Positions 21,151 to 37,100 of a stretch of 64,000 bases of DNA are shown here, in pieces. A program made the translations under genes and the position numbers. Source of the DNA: Blastocystis hominis. Its lineage: Eukaryota; Sar; Bigyra; Opalinata; Blastocystidae. Every line of letters begins with the position of its first letter. Positions within the stretch are counted from its first letter, which is position 1. The stretch covers positions 248,001 to 312,000 of the forward strand of contig NW_013171823.1 of the NCBI RefSeq assembly GCF_000151665.1, in the 5' to 3' direction. The notes beneath the pieces were generated by a model. That model had not been told where the DNA came from. It did no database searches and worked only from the letters and a program-made list of their open reading frames with translations.

Positions 21151-21860
21151 ATGGACAGCCTTTTCTTGTGTAGAAACCTTCTCGATGAAATTATGAACAA
21201 TCCTGACGCTGGTGCGATGAAGTTTGTCTCTGTGATTTCTAGAGCCCTTTATGACTCCTGTGCCTTGGAAGGAGTGGAATTTATTCGATTATCCCGAAAT
21301 TGTGAAGAATCCAATGGATTTGTCAACTGTCAAGGTTTTCCCCGTTCTTTCAATATCAGATGTAGCAAAAGTTAACAGATAACAAGTACCCAGATGCCTA
21401 CGCGTTTGCCGAGGACATGAGGTTGATCTGGAGCAATTGTATTCTCTATAACCCAGAAGGAACGGAAGTAAGGGCTGCGGGAGAGCACTTTTCGGTGCTA
21501 TTCGAGGAGAAATGGAAGGCGTTACTGAACAAGCGTAGGTTCTTTCTCTCGATGAATAACAATTAGTTCCGGAAAATTGCAAGTGCTTTTGTCGGCGATT
21601 TGAGCCTTATGTGTAGAATTCCATCCAAAGAAAAGAAAACTCAATTCGCAGAAAACTTCTCGCGTTTAACCTCGGAACAAATAGAACACATTGTTACCAC
21701 CTTGCAAGAGCAATGTCCAAAAGCCCTTTCCCAAGTAGAAGATGCGGAAGCGTTGTTGAAAGTGTAGGGAGAAGAAGGGCAGCTGGATATTATAATCGAT
21801 TCGATTAGTGTTGGTGCTTTTTATCCACTCTTCCAGTATCAATTGGATTGTTTATCATAG
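21151..21860 (+). CDS. BET-like protein: one bromodomain plus ET domain
   Basis: Reads acetylated histones. Introns 21212-21242, 21335-21371, 21535-21566, 21583-21616 and 21735-21767 restore one frame of about 180 residues. The bromodomain shows PFMTPVPWKEWNLFDYPEIV, KNPMDLSTVK (PMDL), YAFAEDMRLIWSNCILYNPE with the acetyl-lysine-binding Asn in YNPEG. The ET domain follows: SKEKKTQFAENFSRLTSEQI, EHIVTTLQEQCP and LDIIIDSISV. BET proteins of animals have two bromodomains, plant GTEs one; this is the GTE-like layout but with almost no extra sequence, so it is a minimal BET protein. TAG at 21858. Confidence 0.88.
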
Positions 21861-22319
21861 AGTTGTGTGAAATAGAAGATATGGTTAGGTTATCTGTTAT
21901 ATTGATTTATTGATTTATTGATTTAGTTAGTTAGTAATTCACTTGTTTGTTTCCTAAAATGCTAGGTTGTTTCGTACTACATACATTTTATATTTTAAGA
22001 ATAACGAAAGAAATAGAATCTCACAGGAACCCGTACAATACCATGGAGGAATCACCCTTCGATCGTTGGATCGATCCGCAGCAATCCATCGCAATCCAAT
22101 CCACACGATTTTGTACAACAAATAAACAAATAGGAACTACTAATATACTCCATCATCTTCTCGCGCAATATCGTCACAACATACTCATACGAGGAAGCCA
22201 AACGGACCGTTTTCTGACCTACGATCAACAATCGGTCTCAACAATACCGCGATTACCGCCTGTAATTTCGATAACATACAGCAGTGTTTGATCGCGCCGC
22301 TTGCTCGTCACCGGGCCAA
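21861..22319. other. Intergenic between convergent genes
   Basis: Spacer of AT-rich sequence. A plus-strand ORF at 21947-22291 has no codon or family support. The alternative, longer reading of the minus-strand Q/N-rich gene would end here at 22253. Confidence 0.5.
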
Positions 22320-23397
22320 TCATTTACGGATCGGGAGAACTCCACAATGCGTACTAAACATCGATGGATTGGAAGGCTCCAATACACTGCTCGACGGAAT
22401 TTCCAGTCGTTGAGCGTTTGATACAGTTGCAGGGCATTGGGGATCAGCATGAACACGCAGTGCTTCCATTTCTTGAAGACGAGCTTTGTTTGGGTCTGCT
22501 TGAGAATTAATCCACACAGAAAAGTATCACAGTAGAACAACGGAGGAAGAGTACTATTAAACTGGAGGGATGAAGCAGTTGCATTCGTATAATTTGGAAT
22601 TGAATTGGAGGGATTCACGCCCACAGGCACGACTTGCGGTGGGTTTTGGTTGTATGAATAGAGAGAGGAGTAAGTGTACACCGCCTGCGGCTGAACCTCT
22701 GGCGCATTGTAATAGTTTTGTGTTGTTTGCTGGACATATGTAGCGTATTGCATGTCTCTTTGGTAAAGCAGATCCAAATTATCGTTGTCTCGATGAAGCA
22801 GAGAGACCAGGAGCGAACTATTTCCCTGGGAATGCTGAGCAATCGCATCACGAACACGCAAATCTCCTTGAAATGCAAGTTGATGCAACTCCGCTGATTC
22901 CGCTTCAGTTATTTCACCAGCTGCAAACAGGAGATCGATTTCATCGTATATCACTTGCAGAGCAGTCTTGGGTGCATGCACTACCGTAGCAGTTTGATAG
23001 TTGCAGCTGAGCACATCCGACTGTTGCTGATACCCATTTTGAACTTGCAACGATCCCTGTCCTGGATCATAGCCTCTATTATTGGAATAATCATAGTTAT
23101 CCAGAGTCGTGTTGTTACTGACAACAATATCTTGAGCAGAAGTATTTGCTCCCTCAACATTGTATTGATTCTCCTCGCTTCCATAGTAAGCATCTGGGGA
23201 CTCGTTTGTTTCATTCTCAGACACGAAATCTTGAGTGGTTGGACCAACACCCATTGAAACAGGAGGAGGCGTGTAATTATGACTCCAACCACTGCGATAA
23301 TGAGGATGCTCAGGCTGGATTAGCTTCTAAAATGGTAATCGACGATAAGCCTCACATCAGGATGCCGTTGTGACCACGGAATTGTAGAATTATCCAT
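22320..23397 (-). CDS. Q/N/Y-rich low-complexity protein, unknown
   Basis: Exon 1 (MDNSTIPWSQRHPDK) joins the large exon by a 29-nt intron (plus 23327-23355). The body is rich in Asn, Gln, Tyr and Ser (for example TTQNYYNAPEVQPQAVYTYS), with one short helical patch (ALQVIYDEIDLLFAAGEITE, then AESAELHQLAFQGDL). Such composition suits an RNA-granule or transcription protein, but I recognise no domain. Near the end a 32-nt intron (GTGATACT...CTCAAG) gives a second reading (DPNKARLQEMEALRVHADPQ) that stops at TGA 22320; without it the frame continues to 22253. Confidence 0.6.
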
Positions 23398-23516
23398 TCT
23401 TGTATAAAATAATGAATCAACGTGCAAAAAACGAAAACGCGTGCCATTCTCGTGTTTTCGTTGTTTGCAGGGACGTATTTATCAACTCAACTCAACATGA
23501 TGATACAACGCATTCT

Positions 23517-23524
23517 AACAAACA
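23517..23524 (-). terminator. TGTTTGTT 3'-end element of the USP gene
   Basis: T(23529)-CGTT-TGTTTGTT on the minus strand, with the T in frame. Confidence 0.75.
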
Positions 23525-23528
23525 AACG

Positions 23529-24984
23529 AATCCTCAATAGCCCGATAAAATAACATGTAAGGTGCGCACTGTAATACTTCCTGGAAACTAACTTCTCTTA
23601 TGACATCGTCGTTGCAGCAAATCCATCCCCTATCGAAACGATAACAATACGCTAGATAGTGTCCATGCATCAAATCGTTTCCAATATGGCTAATTACCTA
23701 CAATTCACGGCTATTCCATATTTCAACAGCAAAAAGTTCATATTTTTCATATTTTAACGTCGAAACACTTGGGTACTCCGCAATGGACAGGTTCTTTTCA
23801 AAGCGAATCGTCTTTCGAATTTTCTCCAGACTTGCGAGTTTCCGGTTATAAGTAAAACGAAGCAGATGGAGAACCAGACAGGGAGGCGACTGTTCGAAGG
23901 AATACCCCATCCCCTACCCATGAGCCGAGCGAACTGGGTTTACATCTCTCGCTCCACGCAAAAAGGCGCGCAAAGCGTCCTCCACCGAAGTAATCTACGC
24001 TTCAACCGAATTGCTGTGCGCTACTCCCGCTCCAATGATAGGAAGAGACAGCGTGATATACGATTGCATTTCGATGTGATCTCTTTTCGAGCGCAGCGCG
24101 GTCTAGCTTTCAAAAAACCTCACCGTTCTCACATTTCTGCGCAGCTGGGTTTCAAATAACGAGTTAATGAGCGAAGTGTCCATGACAGAGCGCGTTAAGA
24201 GCACGCTCCGACCTCCATTTCCCACTTCCTCCCATTCTCCATCCGAATTGTCGGTGTGGGGTATCTCAGTCAGAGATGCCACTTCTTTGGAGATTTCTTC
24301 CATCAGAAACAGAAAGAATTCCTGGACATCGGATTGCTCGCCAGCAAACATGCAATTCCGAACGGCGAATACTAAGGAATCACAGGTTCGTGACATACTC
24401 ACACTCCCGTAGCTCCTGAAGATTCACGCGAGGCTTCCTTTTGTCTTCCTTCCATTTTTCCTCGGCTTTCTTCATAACCGCGATCAAGCGGAAAAGCAGA
24501 GTTAATAAAGGGAGATTGGGATTATCCACACCTTTCGATATGGAACACATATTCGAAAGTAATTTAAAGAGAGGAGGACAATGCAAAATGCACTAATAAT
24601 CACAATGAAAGAGGAACAAACCTGGATAACGCTATTTTGATAACAGTTGTTGCATTCGTTAACCAGTCCAACGGTTTTGTACTCCGACATTACAGAAGAA
24701 TCGGTTAGCTTGTCTTCATTTTGTAATATTGTAGTCACATCGTTAGCTACAGCAGAAATGTAGTCTCTCAATAGATTTTGAACCCCATTTACAGAAAGAT
24801 TCTCTTCCTGTGATTGAAATCGAATATCGTATTCTTGGAATGCTTTTGTTTCATAACTAGCACTAATAGGAGAGACAGAATTCTCTGGTGAAGGAGGTAC
24901 TTTCGGACGATTGCTTTTCAAAATATGGCTACTCCCCTTTGATAACCAAGGATTAGTAAACTTTTTGGGTGCCTCCTCTGACAT
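23529..24984 (-). CDS. Ubiquitin-specific protease (USP/C19)
   Basis: A deubiquitinating cysteine protease. The Cys box is GLVNECNNCYQNSVIQ (family: GL.N.GNTCYMNS.LQ), with Gly-Asn changed to Glu-Cys before the CNNCY core. Next are FAGEQSDVQEFFLFLMEEI, the C-terminal PCLVLHLLRFTYNRK, and the His box HIGNDLMHGHYLAYCYRFD with WICCNDD. Seven introns of 28-31 nt are implied, including plus 24593-24621 and 24401ff; each joins in phase. The zinc-binding CxxC pairs of the fingers are not seen. The genomic frame reads through the motif to TAG, but the T at 23529 is first in its codon and lies five bases before TGTTTGTT, so the protein probably ends AIED with a polyadenylation-made TAA. Confidence 0.85.
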
Positions 24985-25146
24985 AAAACAAATTTTGAAA
25001 AAAAGAGTGACAAAACAAATACACAGAGTAAACTATTCTCTTTGCATTTTTAATTCGTGGCAAGTAAGTAATGTAATATGCTCAACAAAGGACAAGGTGC
25101 GAATCAACGATGACAGATTACACTATATTGCCCACGATTGATGATT

Positions 25147-25203
25147 GGTATGTTTAAGAAGGGAAATTGCTTTTGGAATGTCATTTCCTCGCGTTATCGT
25201 CAT
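25147..25203 (-). pseudogene. Truncated duplicate of the phosphoserine phosphatase 5' end
   Basis: Minus-strand MTITRGNDIPKAISLLK matches the first 17 codons of the intact gene that starts at 34771 except for one residue. Similarity ends there and the frame soon stops. The block continues, more diverged, across the spacer toward the xylulokinase gene, as it does at 34772-35033. Confidence 0.8.
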
Positions 25204-25452
25204 GATATTACGTTAATATTGTCTAATCAATCAATCTTCACGACAATCATAAAACTAGCTATATAGAAAACTAGGAAATGGGCTGAAAGTCGATTTCAAT
25301 CCGATTTTCTATATTAAATGATTTATGACCATAGTTATAAATGAACTTAGTTCCAACACAAATGATGCATAAAATACTATCTATTTTCGTTTTGTATATT
25401 ATTGTATTACGTTAATAAATGTACATATAAGAGATTTAGATAGCTACTTCAA

Positions 25453-27343
<1,891 letters not shown>

Positions 27344-27975
27344 GATTAGATGATACATATTATAAATATTGTTTTTCACAAATCTATAAACTTCTTTGAT
27401 CATGATGTGTAATATACGTGCTGTGTTTTTGTTAATTAAAGGATATTTAGAAATAATAGAGTTTATTGAAATTCATTTTGCTTATCGCGTAAGCTACATT
27501 ATGGTAGAGGGTTTTCATAAGCTACGGATTGATAATGTAATACCAAATTGAAGGATCAAGATCGATCAGTCAACACAGAAAGTGCTATTAAGAAAATATA
27601 CGGGATAATTAGTAAATGGAAAGGGTCAACAATGTGTATTAGTAATTTGAAAACATACGAACTATCATCCTACAGTCAATCATTGTTTTTCGAATTATGG
27701 GAATAATGCATAAGTACGCGAGTATATAGGGCGAAAATGTATGTAAAATATGCATATTAGACTAAGAAATCACGATACCCTATACCATAGTAACATAAAA
27801 CGTAATATAATTTATATCAATATAGATTGGCTTAATGAAAGGAGTGCGTTTGACATCTTGGCATGATTATTATGTTTGAATCAAACTCAATGTCACATAT
27901 TAAGGAATGAATAGTATAAGGCCTCTATACTGTTCTAGATTCCCAGTTATACCGAGTTACGCAAATCTTTGATAA
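27344..27975. other. AT-rich intergenic region
   Basis: Sequence unrelated to that following copy 2 of the kinase; the duplication ends at the stop codon. No gene seen. Confidence 0.6.
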
Positions 27976-30004
27976 TTACTTCTTGATTTTGACACGATCA
28001 GCAAGAACAGGAGAAACATCTAAGAATGATTAAATTAGGAAAGTATTACTCGTAATTGATTTGGATTGAACAGTTAAAAACGGCTGGAAAATATCAACCT
28101 CTTGAAGATTGGGAATATCTATATCAAATCAGTATTTTCGATCTCAAGTACTGTCTAGTATAACATTCCGAACATCGCGGAAACTCCATCCATCAGAATA
28201 AATGGATACAAGATTTGGTAGATCTACATTCACTCATTTCTAACCATTCCAATCATACTTCGCATTACCAGTAAGCATGAATAAATGTCAATAATACCAC
28301 AAAGTGAGCCTAAACCGAGTTTAATAGATTTCAGTTGCGGGAGATCTATATCAATCATTTCATTCGGATTCATAAATACTTTCGATTATTGTAATTGCGG
28401 AGAAAGCGAATGTATATTCACCTAAATAAATGGATTGTAAATTAGGAAAATCTAATCGTTCAAAAATTCTATATCAAATCAATACCTCGAATCACGAATG
28501 AACTACAAAAGAAATTGTATGAATTCCTTTCTATTGTACCAATATGAATAGATTGCAGTTGTGGTAGATTTTTCAATTCAAAGTCTCCAGCAAAATCACT
28601 GAAACTAAATTGACCAATTTCTATCGATTCTAATGATTCACAATTCAATATGTGCAATGATTTCGATTCATCAATACCATAATAATTCTTAATCTGAGTA
28701 AATGATTTTTCACCGATTTTAAGAGTTTTCAAATGATTTAATCCATCGATTTTGATCGCTTTAACTGATCCAAAACATTCATTACCGATTACGAATGATT
28801 CGATTGATTCACAATTTGCCATGTAAAATGCTTTTGGTAATTCAGTACAGAAATCTCCACCTAAATCTCTATCATCTAAAATGCTGTCATAAATATCTCT
28901 TAGATAGTTCTGAACATAAGAATTGTATTCACTTTTCTTCGAATAGGAACGTTGGAATCCATCAATTTTGATTGTTGTTACTGATCCAAAACATTCATCT
29001 TGAATTTCAATTGAAATGAGTGACTGACAGTTTGTTATGCAGAATAATTTAAACCCATTATCGCTTCTATGAATTGAATAATTATCATAATAATCATCAC
29101 TCTGATCACTGAAAGAATTACTACTATATTCATCGTAATAATCTCCATATATATCCCTGTCATTATCAAAATAGTTATAGATATCTTCGAGGTATCTTTG
29201 ATTAAAGGAGTTCTTGCCGATTTTGATCGTTTTCAATCGATTCAGTCCATCGATTTTGAATGTTTTCACTAATCCAAAACGATCATTGTTAGTTTCGAGT
29301 GATTCCAGATTATACAACAATGAAACATCCCATTTATTCAATAAACAATTGTCACTCAATTTCAATTGTTTGATTCCAATATTGATTGGATCTAAGCCAT
29401 TTCCTTCATATTCTTTAATATCACTTTCAATCCCATTATACCACATGCATTCATTCACTAATTTCCCTGATCGATCATACAGTTTTCCACTTCCAAATCG
29501 CTTATCATCACACCAATATCCTTCATATTCAATACATCCATTATCATGATAACTCGTTCCATATCCAAATCGTTTCCAATTGATCATTATGCCCTTGTAC
29601 ACCAATATTCCATCATCATCATACATTTCACCATATCCAAATGGAATTCCAATTTTACCTTCGTTTTCTTTTTCTGTCAATATCAAGCCTTCAAATCGAC
29701 TTCCATGATCCAAATCCACGATTCCTTCTACTACTATGGATTGTTCTTCATTATATGAAATAGCACCAAATTGATGATTTCCGAACACTTTCAACACTTT
29801 CTGCTCATTGAGTACAAATCCTTGATTCATGAATACTCCATTATCGAATTGCAATACTATGCATTCTCTATTACTCAATATGAGTGAAATCCAGCCATCG
29901 ACTCTCCACTCTTCATTCAGGTATGCTTGTACATTTTGGATGATGGAACTATCAATATGATAGTCATTAATAACAGAATTGACGAAATCAGCAATGTTTT
30001 GCAT
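27976..30004 (-). CDS. MORN-repeat and leucine-rich-repeat protein
   Basis: A large first exon carries an N-terminal unique region (MQNIADFVNSVINDY), then MORN-like units (DLDHGSRFEGLIL, FGYGTSYHDNGCIEYEGYW, DKRFGSGKLYDRSGKLV) and then LRRs of the BspA/LRR_5 kind (LKTIKIGKNSF, SVTTIKIDGF, LKTLKIGEKSF, QLQSIHIG). Beyond the apparent stop at 28469 the repeats continue: introns of 30-34 nt sit inside the repeat unit (for example GTATTGAT...GATTAG before DFPNLQSIYLGEYTF), and the chain ends KIKK-TAA at 27976. An upstream in-frame ATG at 30064 is possible. Such proteins form expanded families in protists; function unknown. A decayed relative lies head to head at 31651. Confidence 0.7.
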
Positions 30005-30064
30005 GGAAAAATATGGTGCAAACATGACTTTTACAAAACACGTGATAGTACATTTTCTTATCAT

Positions 30065-31650
30065 AAAAAAGATTATCGTAGTATTTTCTTTTTTCTAAAT
30101 ATGGTGTTTACTCATGAATTGAGATAGGAATTATAGGATACTTTCATGGCAGTTCATCCGCTATAATTTGCTGTGTTTTCCTACATTTATTAATTTTCAA
30201 CCTAGCGATATTTTAGTAATAAATAAGAAATGTATGATAAGCATATCAGGACTATTATTTAAAACTACAGTAAAAAATACATCCAGCATTGTGTTGTATA
30301 TAAATAACATTATCATAGGAAAATGCATTTAGTACTTTTATCAAAAAGGAGGAAAAACGGTAGTATTGTTTTTTAGATTATACTTGATAAAGGCACATGA
30401 AGCTGGTTTCGCAATGCGATATAATATATATTTGGCTACTTGTAAGAAAAGAAATCAAATCACGTGATCCAATTTAAATTTTGATTGACATATTATAGTT
30501 CATTTACCTGTAATTGTATCTCACATAGTACCTACGTTTTAGACATTATGTGAGAATCATATGCTGTTCAATAAATACTAATAATAAATATAAATGCAAA
30601 AGAATGGGGGTAACTATTCGTCATATGTATTATTACATAGCGATAATAGCTTCTATGATTGTATCATTTTACTTTAATTATAGTATCAACATATCACGTG
30701 CATCTCTAAGTAGATTACAATAAGAAAGTCACACAATTACCACACTTTGATAGGATCTGTCGTATTCAAATTATGGAGTTTGAATTATACTCGAAGCATT
30801 TTATGCTTTTTGAACATAGATAAGGACAGACATGTGTAGACATCATTTAAGAAACGTGGCTTGCTTAATTATAACGCTTATTTTGTCATTGCTTTGTAGA
30901 TCATATAATGGATAATTACTTCAATAAGGAAATATGATAATAAAAATGCTAAATATAGCTATTTTTAAAAAAGATATCGATAGCATTCATAATAAAGGTT
31001 AACAAGAATATTCATGAAGTCAAAAATAAATTGTTCTGTCTCAAGCTATAAACGTTATCTGTAAGCTATATTTCAGAACAACGAATATACTAACCTTATA
31101 AAATTACATATCGATAATAAACAGATGTATTATTCAACTGTAGAGAAAGCTTTTACTGAAACGTATCATTACCTAAAGACTAATATGGTGAAAAGAGAAC
31201 CACTATTCGACACAAGATTCTACAAAGAACTTGAGTATTGTTCGAAAAAAGAGAATACTATATGATGTTTCATTTGATGATTGTGAAATAGGATAATTAT
31301 TGATGTACCCTTACAGATAATAGTAAACAAAAACAATTATGATAAACTTAGTTTTTGCTACATGCAGTAGCACAGATATTTATCAATTTCTTTTGTTTGT
31401 GATGGTATTTTCCAGAAAATCATAAATGATATTACTAATAATAATGAACTATAATGAATTTGTCATATTGCTTTTTGCATAAACGGTGCTAGCTCATATA
31501 CATTCTTATTTCAGCTCGTTATTTGTGTAAATTAGTAAATAATTAAACTAACTACTAGAAAAATGTTTGAATTTGAATTCTATTCTATGCAGCTTTTTAT
31601 TAAAGAACTGTGTCTCCAAAGCCGATTACCTTTTTCCCCTGTTTTTTTCG
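30065..31650. other. AT-rich spacer between head-to-head paralogs
   Basis: About 1.6 kb, strongly AT-rich, without a supported exon, RNA or transposase fragment. It separates the divergent MORN/LRR gene and its decayed copy. Confidence 0.55.
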
Positions 31651-32690
31651 ATGCAAAACACTGTTGATTTTGTCAATTCTGCATGTAATAATTATTATAT
31701 TGATAGTTCAATTATACAGAATACACAAGCATGCCTGAATGTACAGTGGGAAGCTGATAAATGGATTTCACTCCTATCGAGTAACAGAGAATGCATAGTA
31801 TTGAAATACAATATTGGAGTATTCATTAATCAAGGATTTGTGGTCAATAATGAGAAAGTACTCAAAGTGTTAGGAAAGCATCAAACTGGTAACAATTCAA
31901 ATAATGACGGAGTCACTACTAAAGGAATCGTGGATTTGGATCATGGAAGTCGATATGAAGGATTGGTGTTGACAGAAAATGAAGGGAAAGTAATAAATGG
32001 AATTCTATTTGATAATGGAACGAGTTATCATAATAATGGTTTGGTAGAATATGAAGGATACTGGTATGATAACAAGCGATTTGGAAATGGGAAAGTGTAT
32101 GTTTGATATGGTAAATTAGTGAATAAATGTAAATGGTATAATGGAATTGAATGTGAAGAATATGAAGAAGATGGCTCAGAACCAACGAATATCGGAATGA
32201 AACATTTGAAACTGAGTGACAATTGAGTATTAGTTAATTGAGTTGTTTCTTGGTCGTTTAAAAAAGGAATCACTTGAAATTAACAATGATAGTATTGNNN
32301 NNNNNNNNNNNNNNNNNNNNNNNNNNNNNNNNNNNNNNNNNNNNNNNNNNNNNNNNNNNNNNNNNNNNNNNNNNNNNNNNNNNNNNNNNNNNNNNNNNNN
32401 NNNNNNNNNNNNNNNNNNNNNNNNNNNNNNNNNNNNNNNNNNNNNNNTTAGGACCGGTCACGGCCCGTGCTGGACCAAATAGGAATTGTGACTGGATTGA
32501 AGACTATCATAATCAGCAACAATATAATTAATCATATTATGAATAGTGCTGGAAATGATAGATCGTAATCATTCCACATATGGAGTTGTGAATCATTGGA
32601 ATCTATTCGAATTGGTACATTGAAAGTGATTCATTCAATTGCTATTGTAGTTCATTTGCAATTCGAGGTATTGAACCAATATTACATATG
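31651..32690 (+). pseudogene. Decayed copy of the MORN/LRR gene
   Basis: MQNTVDFVNSACNNYYID... matches the start of the gene at 30004 closely, including DLDHGSRYEGLVLTE and NNGLVEYEGYWYDNKRFGNG. It then meets in-frame stops (TGA at 32104, and twice more in the segment matching LKLSDNCLLNKWDVS), has lost a stretch of MORN sequence, and runs into the assembly gap. After the gap, similarity to the LRR end returns (GTLKVIHS..., 32600-32690). The stops are not inside intron-like segments, so this is a pseudogene. Confidence 0.75.
32298..32447. other. Assembly gap of 150 N
   Basis: A run of exactly 150 N, a scaffold join of unknown true length inside the duplicated, AT-rich region. Confidence 0.99.
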
Positions 32691-32699
32691 GTATAATTA

Positions 32700-33384
32700 G
32701 ATCCCTTATCTTCAATTCATTACATCTGTACTCATCATTTATATATAGGACACATGATTCGATAGAAGGTATATAGGTCCTATAGAAATGATTTAAAGGC
32801 ACCAATACTTGGAGTGTTTTTCAAACTATTTGCCAACTTGTTTTGAGTTGTCATGTATAGATTCGTATTAAGTATAGTCCCCAGGTAATACAGAAAAATA
32901 GCATCCGATGTTGAATATACAAAATTGTTTTTTACCAACAATTGATATCATAATAACCCATTTTACTGTCGAAAATTGTTTTGCAATATATAATCTGGAA
33001 TACCTTATTATTAATATAATCAAGCAGAAAATAGTTTTCCATTTATCAACTAATTGCTCTTATGATTCCATATTTGAGTATTATCATTGTTTCTATCAAT
33101 GCAAATAGTGACTGGCTGTTGACTATTGATGTCATCAATTAATGACATCTGACAATTAAATACTATTGACTTTATTCCAGGAATGATTGATTCTTTCTCA
33201 CGTTAGCACCCATTTGCCTCCTTTCTTTTACCTGGGAAATATTCAAAATCACTCTTCCTGTTGCTGCTAATGTACATTTTTCATTCTATTCTTTTCCCTG
33301 AGGTGTGTTTTTATATCAAAAATTCCATTTTTAAAATTCAATAACCGTTCATAAAACAAAGAGTGTATCATCATCCTAATAGTT
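32700..33384. other. AT-rich intergenic region
   Basis: No supported gene. A plus-strand ORF at 32908-33108 lacks any family signal. Confidence 0.5.
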
Positions 33385-33800
33385 CTATTTACCACTAGTT
33401 TGATACTGTTCTGTTTCGGTGCTTTCTTTTTGACTACTCAACTGGATATTTACAAAAACGTAATATAGTCTATCAACAACGTAATATTGATAGAATTGAG
33501 CTATCACGAGTGCAATGAAGGCCAGGCAAGATAACGTGACGTTATCAAATGATGGAATGAATATTAAGGAAAACAATGCAACATATAACCATAGACTTCT
33601 CCAATTACGATAGTACTGTTAAGATCACATAGACCACTTCGTTGGATATAATATCAAGCAGAGACAACTTCTCATAAATACTTGATAATATGCCTATTAC
33701 TGGAAAAACAACGAGCGGTATAGTGAACAGTAGACCAATGCAAAGGATCTGATAATAATAATTCTATTAGTTCTGTAGTACTGCCTCCAATATACAAAAA
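33385..33800 (-). CDS. Probable small multi-span membrane protein
   Basis: Minus-strand reading gives hydrophobic segments in at least two exons: ILCIGLLFTIPLVVFPVIGI, then WLYVALFSLIFIPSFDNVTL and CLAFIALVIAQFYQYY, ending in a polar tail (SSQKESTETEQYQTSGK) and TAG at 33385, followed by TTTGTTTT. The junction near 33610 does not resolve into a clean intron by eye and the start is unknown. No family recognised. Confidence 0.4.
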
Positions 33801-33966
33801 ACACGAAGTTGTATTGAATAGAACAATAAACCTTTTTTCACTCTATATATTTAGCGCAGTAAGAGAGTACTGTTGCGGGCGTTGAATCATCATCATTTGC
33901 CTCCAGATATTAGAACGCTCAATTCTCAAATCTATCAATCATTATTCATGACACCGCCTGTGAAGA

Positions 33967-33974
33967 AACAAACA
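33967..33974 (-). terminator. TGTTTGTT 3'-end element of the phosphatase
   Basis: T(33979)-CATT-TGTTTGTT on the minus strand, T in frame. Confidence 0.75.
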
Positions 33975-33978
33975 AATG

Positions 33979-34771
33979 ATAAGTTTCGTACGATTTCACA
34001 CAAATCTTCAAAGCTGTCGACGACCATCATTGCTTCCTTAAGAGCTTTTTCCTTATGAGTCACTCCACAATATCCAATAAAGGCATCTGTTGCAGGATAA
34101 GCGTTTGCATCAACGAGACCATCCCCAATATTGACAATTGTCCCTTTCCCTTGTAAGTAGGTATTTCTCAGCCTTATTCATGAAAAAAAAGAAACAATAT
34201 TACTTTGTGGCAACGACAGCTTTTCCTTTAATGTTAATCAAATCACTGCTTTTATCATAGCCAATGAATTCACCAGCATCATCAAAGAGTAGTGGAATAG
34301 CAATTAGATTGGACATGTCCAAATCGAGCTTAGGTAACAGAGGGACAACCATCTATTTTTCACATAATACAATAGAAAATACAGGAACATATCCAGAAGA
34401 AACCAAAAACACCTTCTTCCCTTTTTCCTTACAGAGTGCGATAAACTCCTTGACATATGGAACAATCTCATGCGGGCACTCCTTAATACTCGATTCAATC
34501 ACCGCTTTCGAAGGTTTTATAGCTTCCAAACAGCGCACGACAAATTCCTCAAAACTTATTTCTCCGTTTAATATTCTATCATAACAACAACAAATGTGCA
34601 TTCTTACGCTAACTTTAGTTGACTGATTTCTTTTTCTTTCTTTCCGTAACGAGCCAAAATATCAATTCCTTCACTCCGAATGATAGTTCCATCTACATCG
34701 ATTATTACTATGTCGGCTTGCTTAAGAAGGGAAATTGCTTTAGGAACGTCATTTCCTCGCGTTATCGTCAT
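33979..34771 (-). CDS. Phosphoserine phosphatase-like HAD hydrolase
   Basis: Last step of serine synthesis in the family. The HAD nucleophile motif is IVIIDVDGTIIRSEGIDILA, followed after a 37-nt intron by GEISFEEFVVRCLEAIKPS and PYVKEFIALC...VFLVSSGY (motif II Ser). Two more introns (GTTCCTGT...AAATAG; GTAATATT...AATAAG) lead to KGTIVNIGDGLVDANAYPAT (motif III/IV). These match human PSPH wording. No genomic stop lies at the expected end: T 33979 is first in its codon and five bases before TGTTTGTT, so the protein ends ...EIVRNL with a polyadenylation-made TAA. Its first exon is also found, truncated, upstream of xylulokinase copy 1. Confidence 0.88.
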
Positions 34772-35033
34772 ATTATTACGTTAATATTGCCTAGTCAATC
34801 AATCTTCACGACAATCATAAAACCAGCTATATAGAAAACAAGATTTAAGAAGATTAAGTCATTGCAACCCCATTTTCTAAATCAAATGATTTGTGACCGC
34901 GGTTATTATGTAATGATCCTCTGTTTTTGTAACTGCTCCGTAATTGCCTTTATTTGTATATTCGCATTTTGTATATTATTTTAAATCACATATTACAAAA
35001 TCTATACTGATCAAGCATTAATTATTATTTTCT

Positions 35034-36920
<1,887 letters not shown>

Positions 36921-37100
36921 GATTAAATCCTATCAATATCACCACGATCATGAACAGTGTTCGAATAATGGTTTGTCGGTTTGCTAACAATAAAATGGTT
37001 ATTCATATGAGATATAGATGTTTTTACCCCGTATTTTCGCAATTCCTATAAAAGCCTGTATTAGTATTTGGCCAACCTTTTCTTTTGCAAATAGAGTACA

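Noticed and set aside
30065-31650. Transposon in the AT-rich spacer
   Set aside because: No transposase or reverse transcriptase fragment and no clear terminal repeats were seen on either strand.
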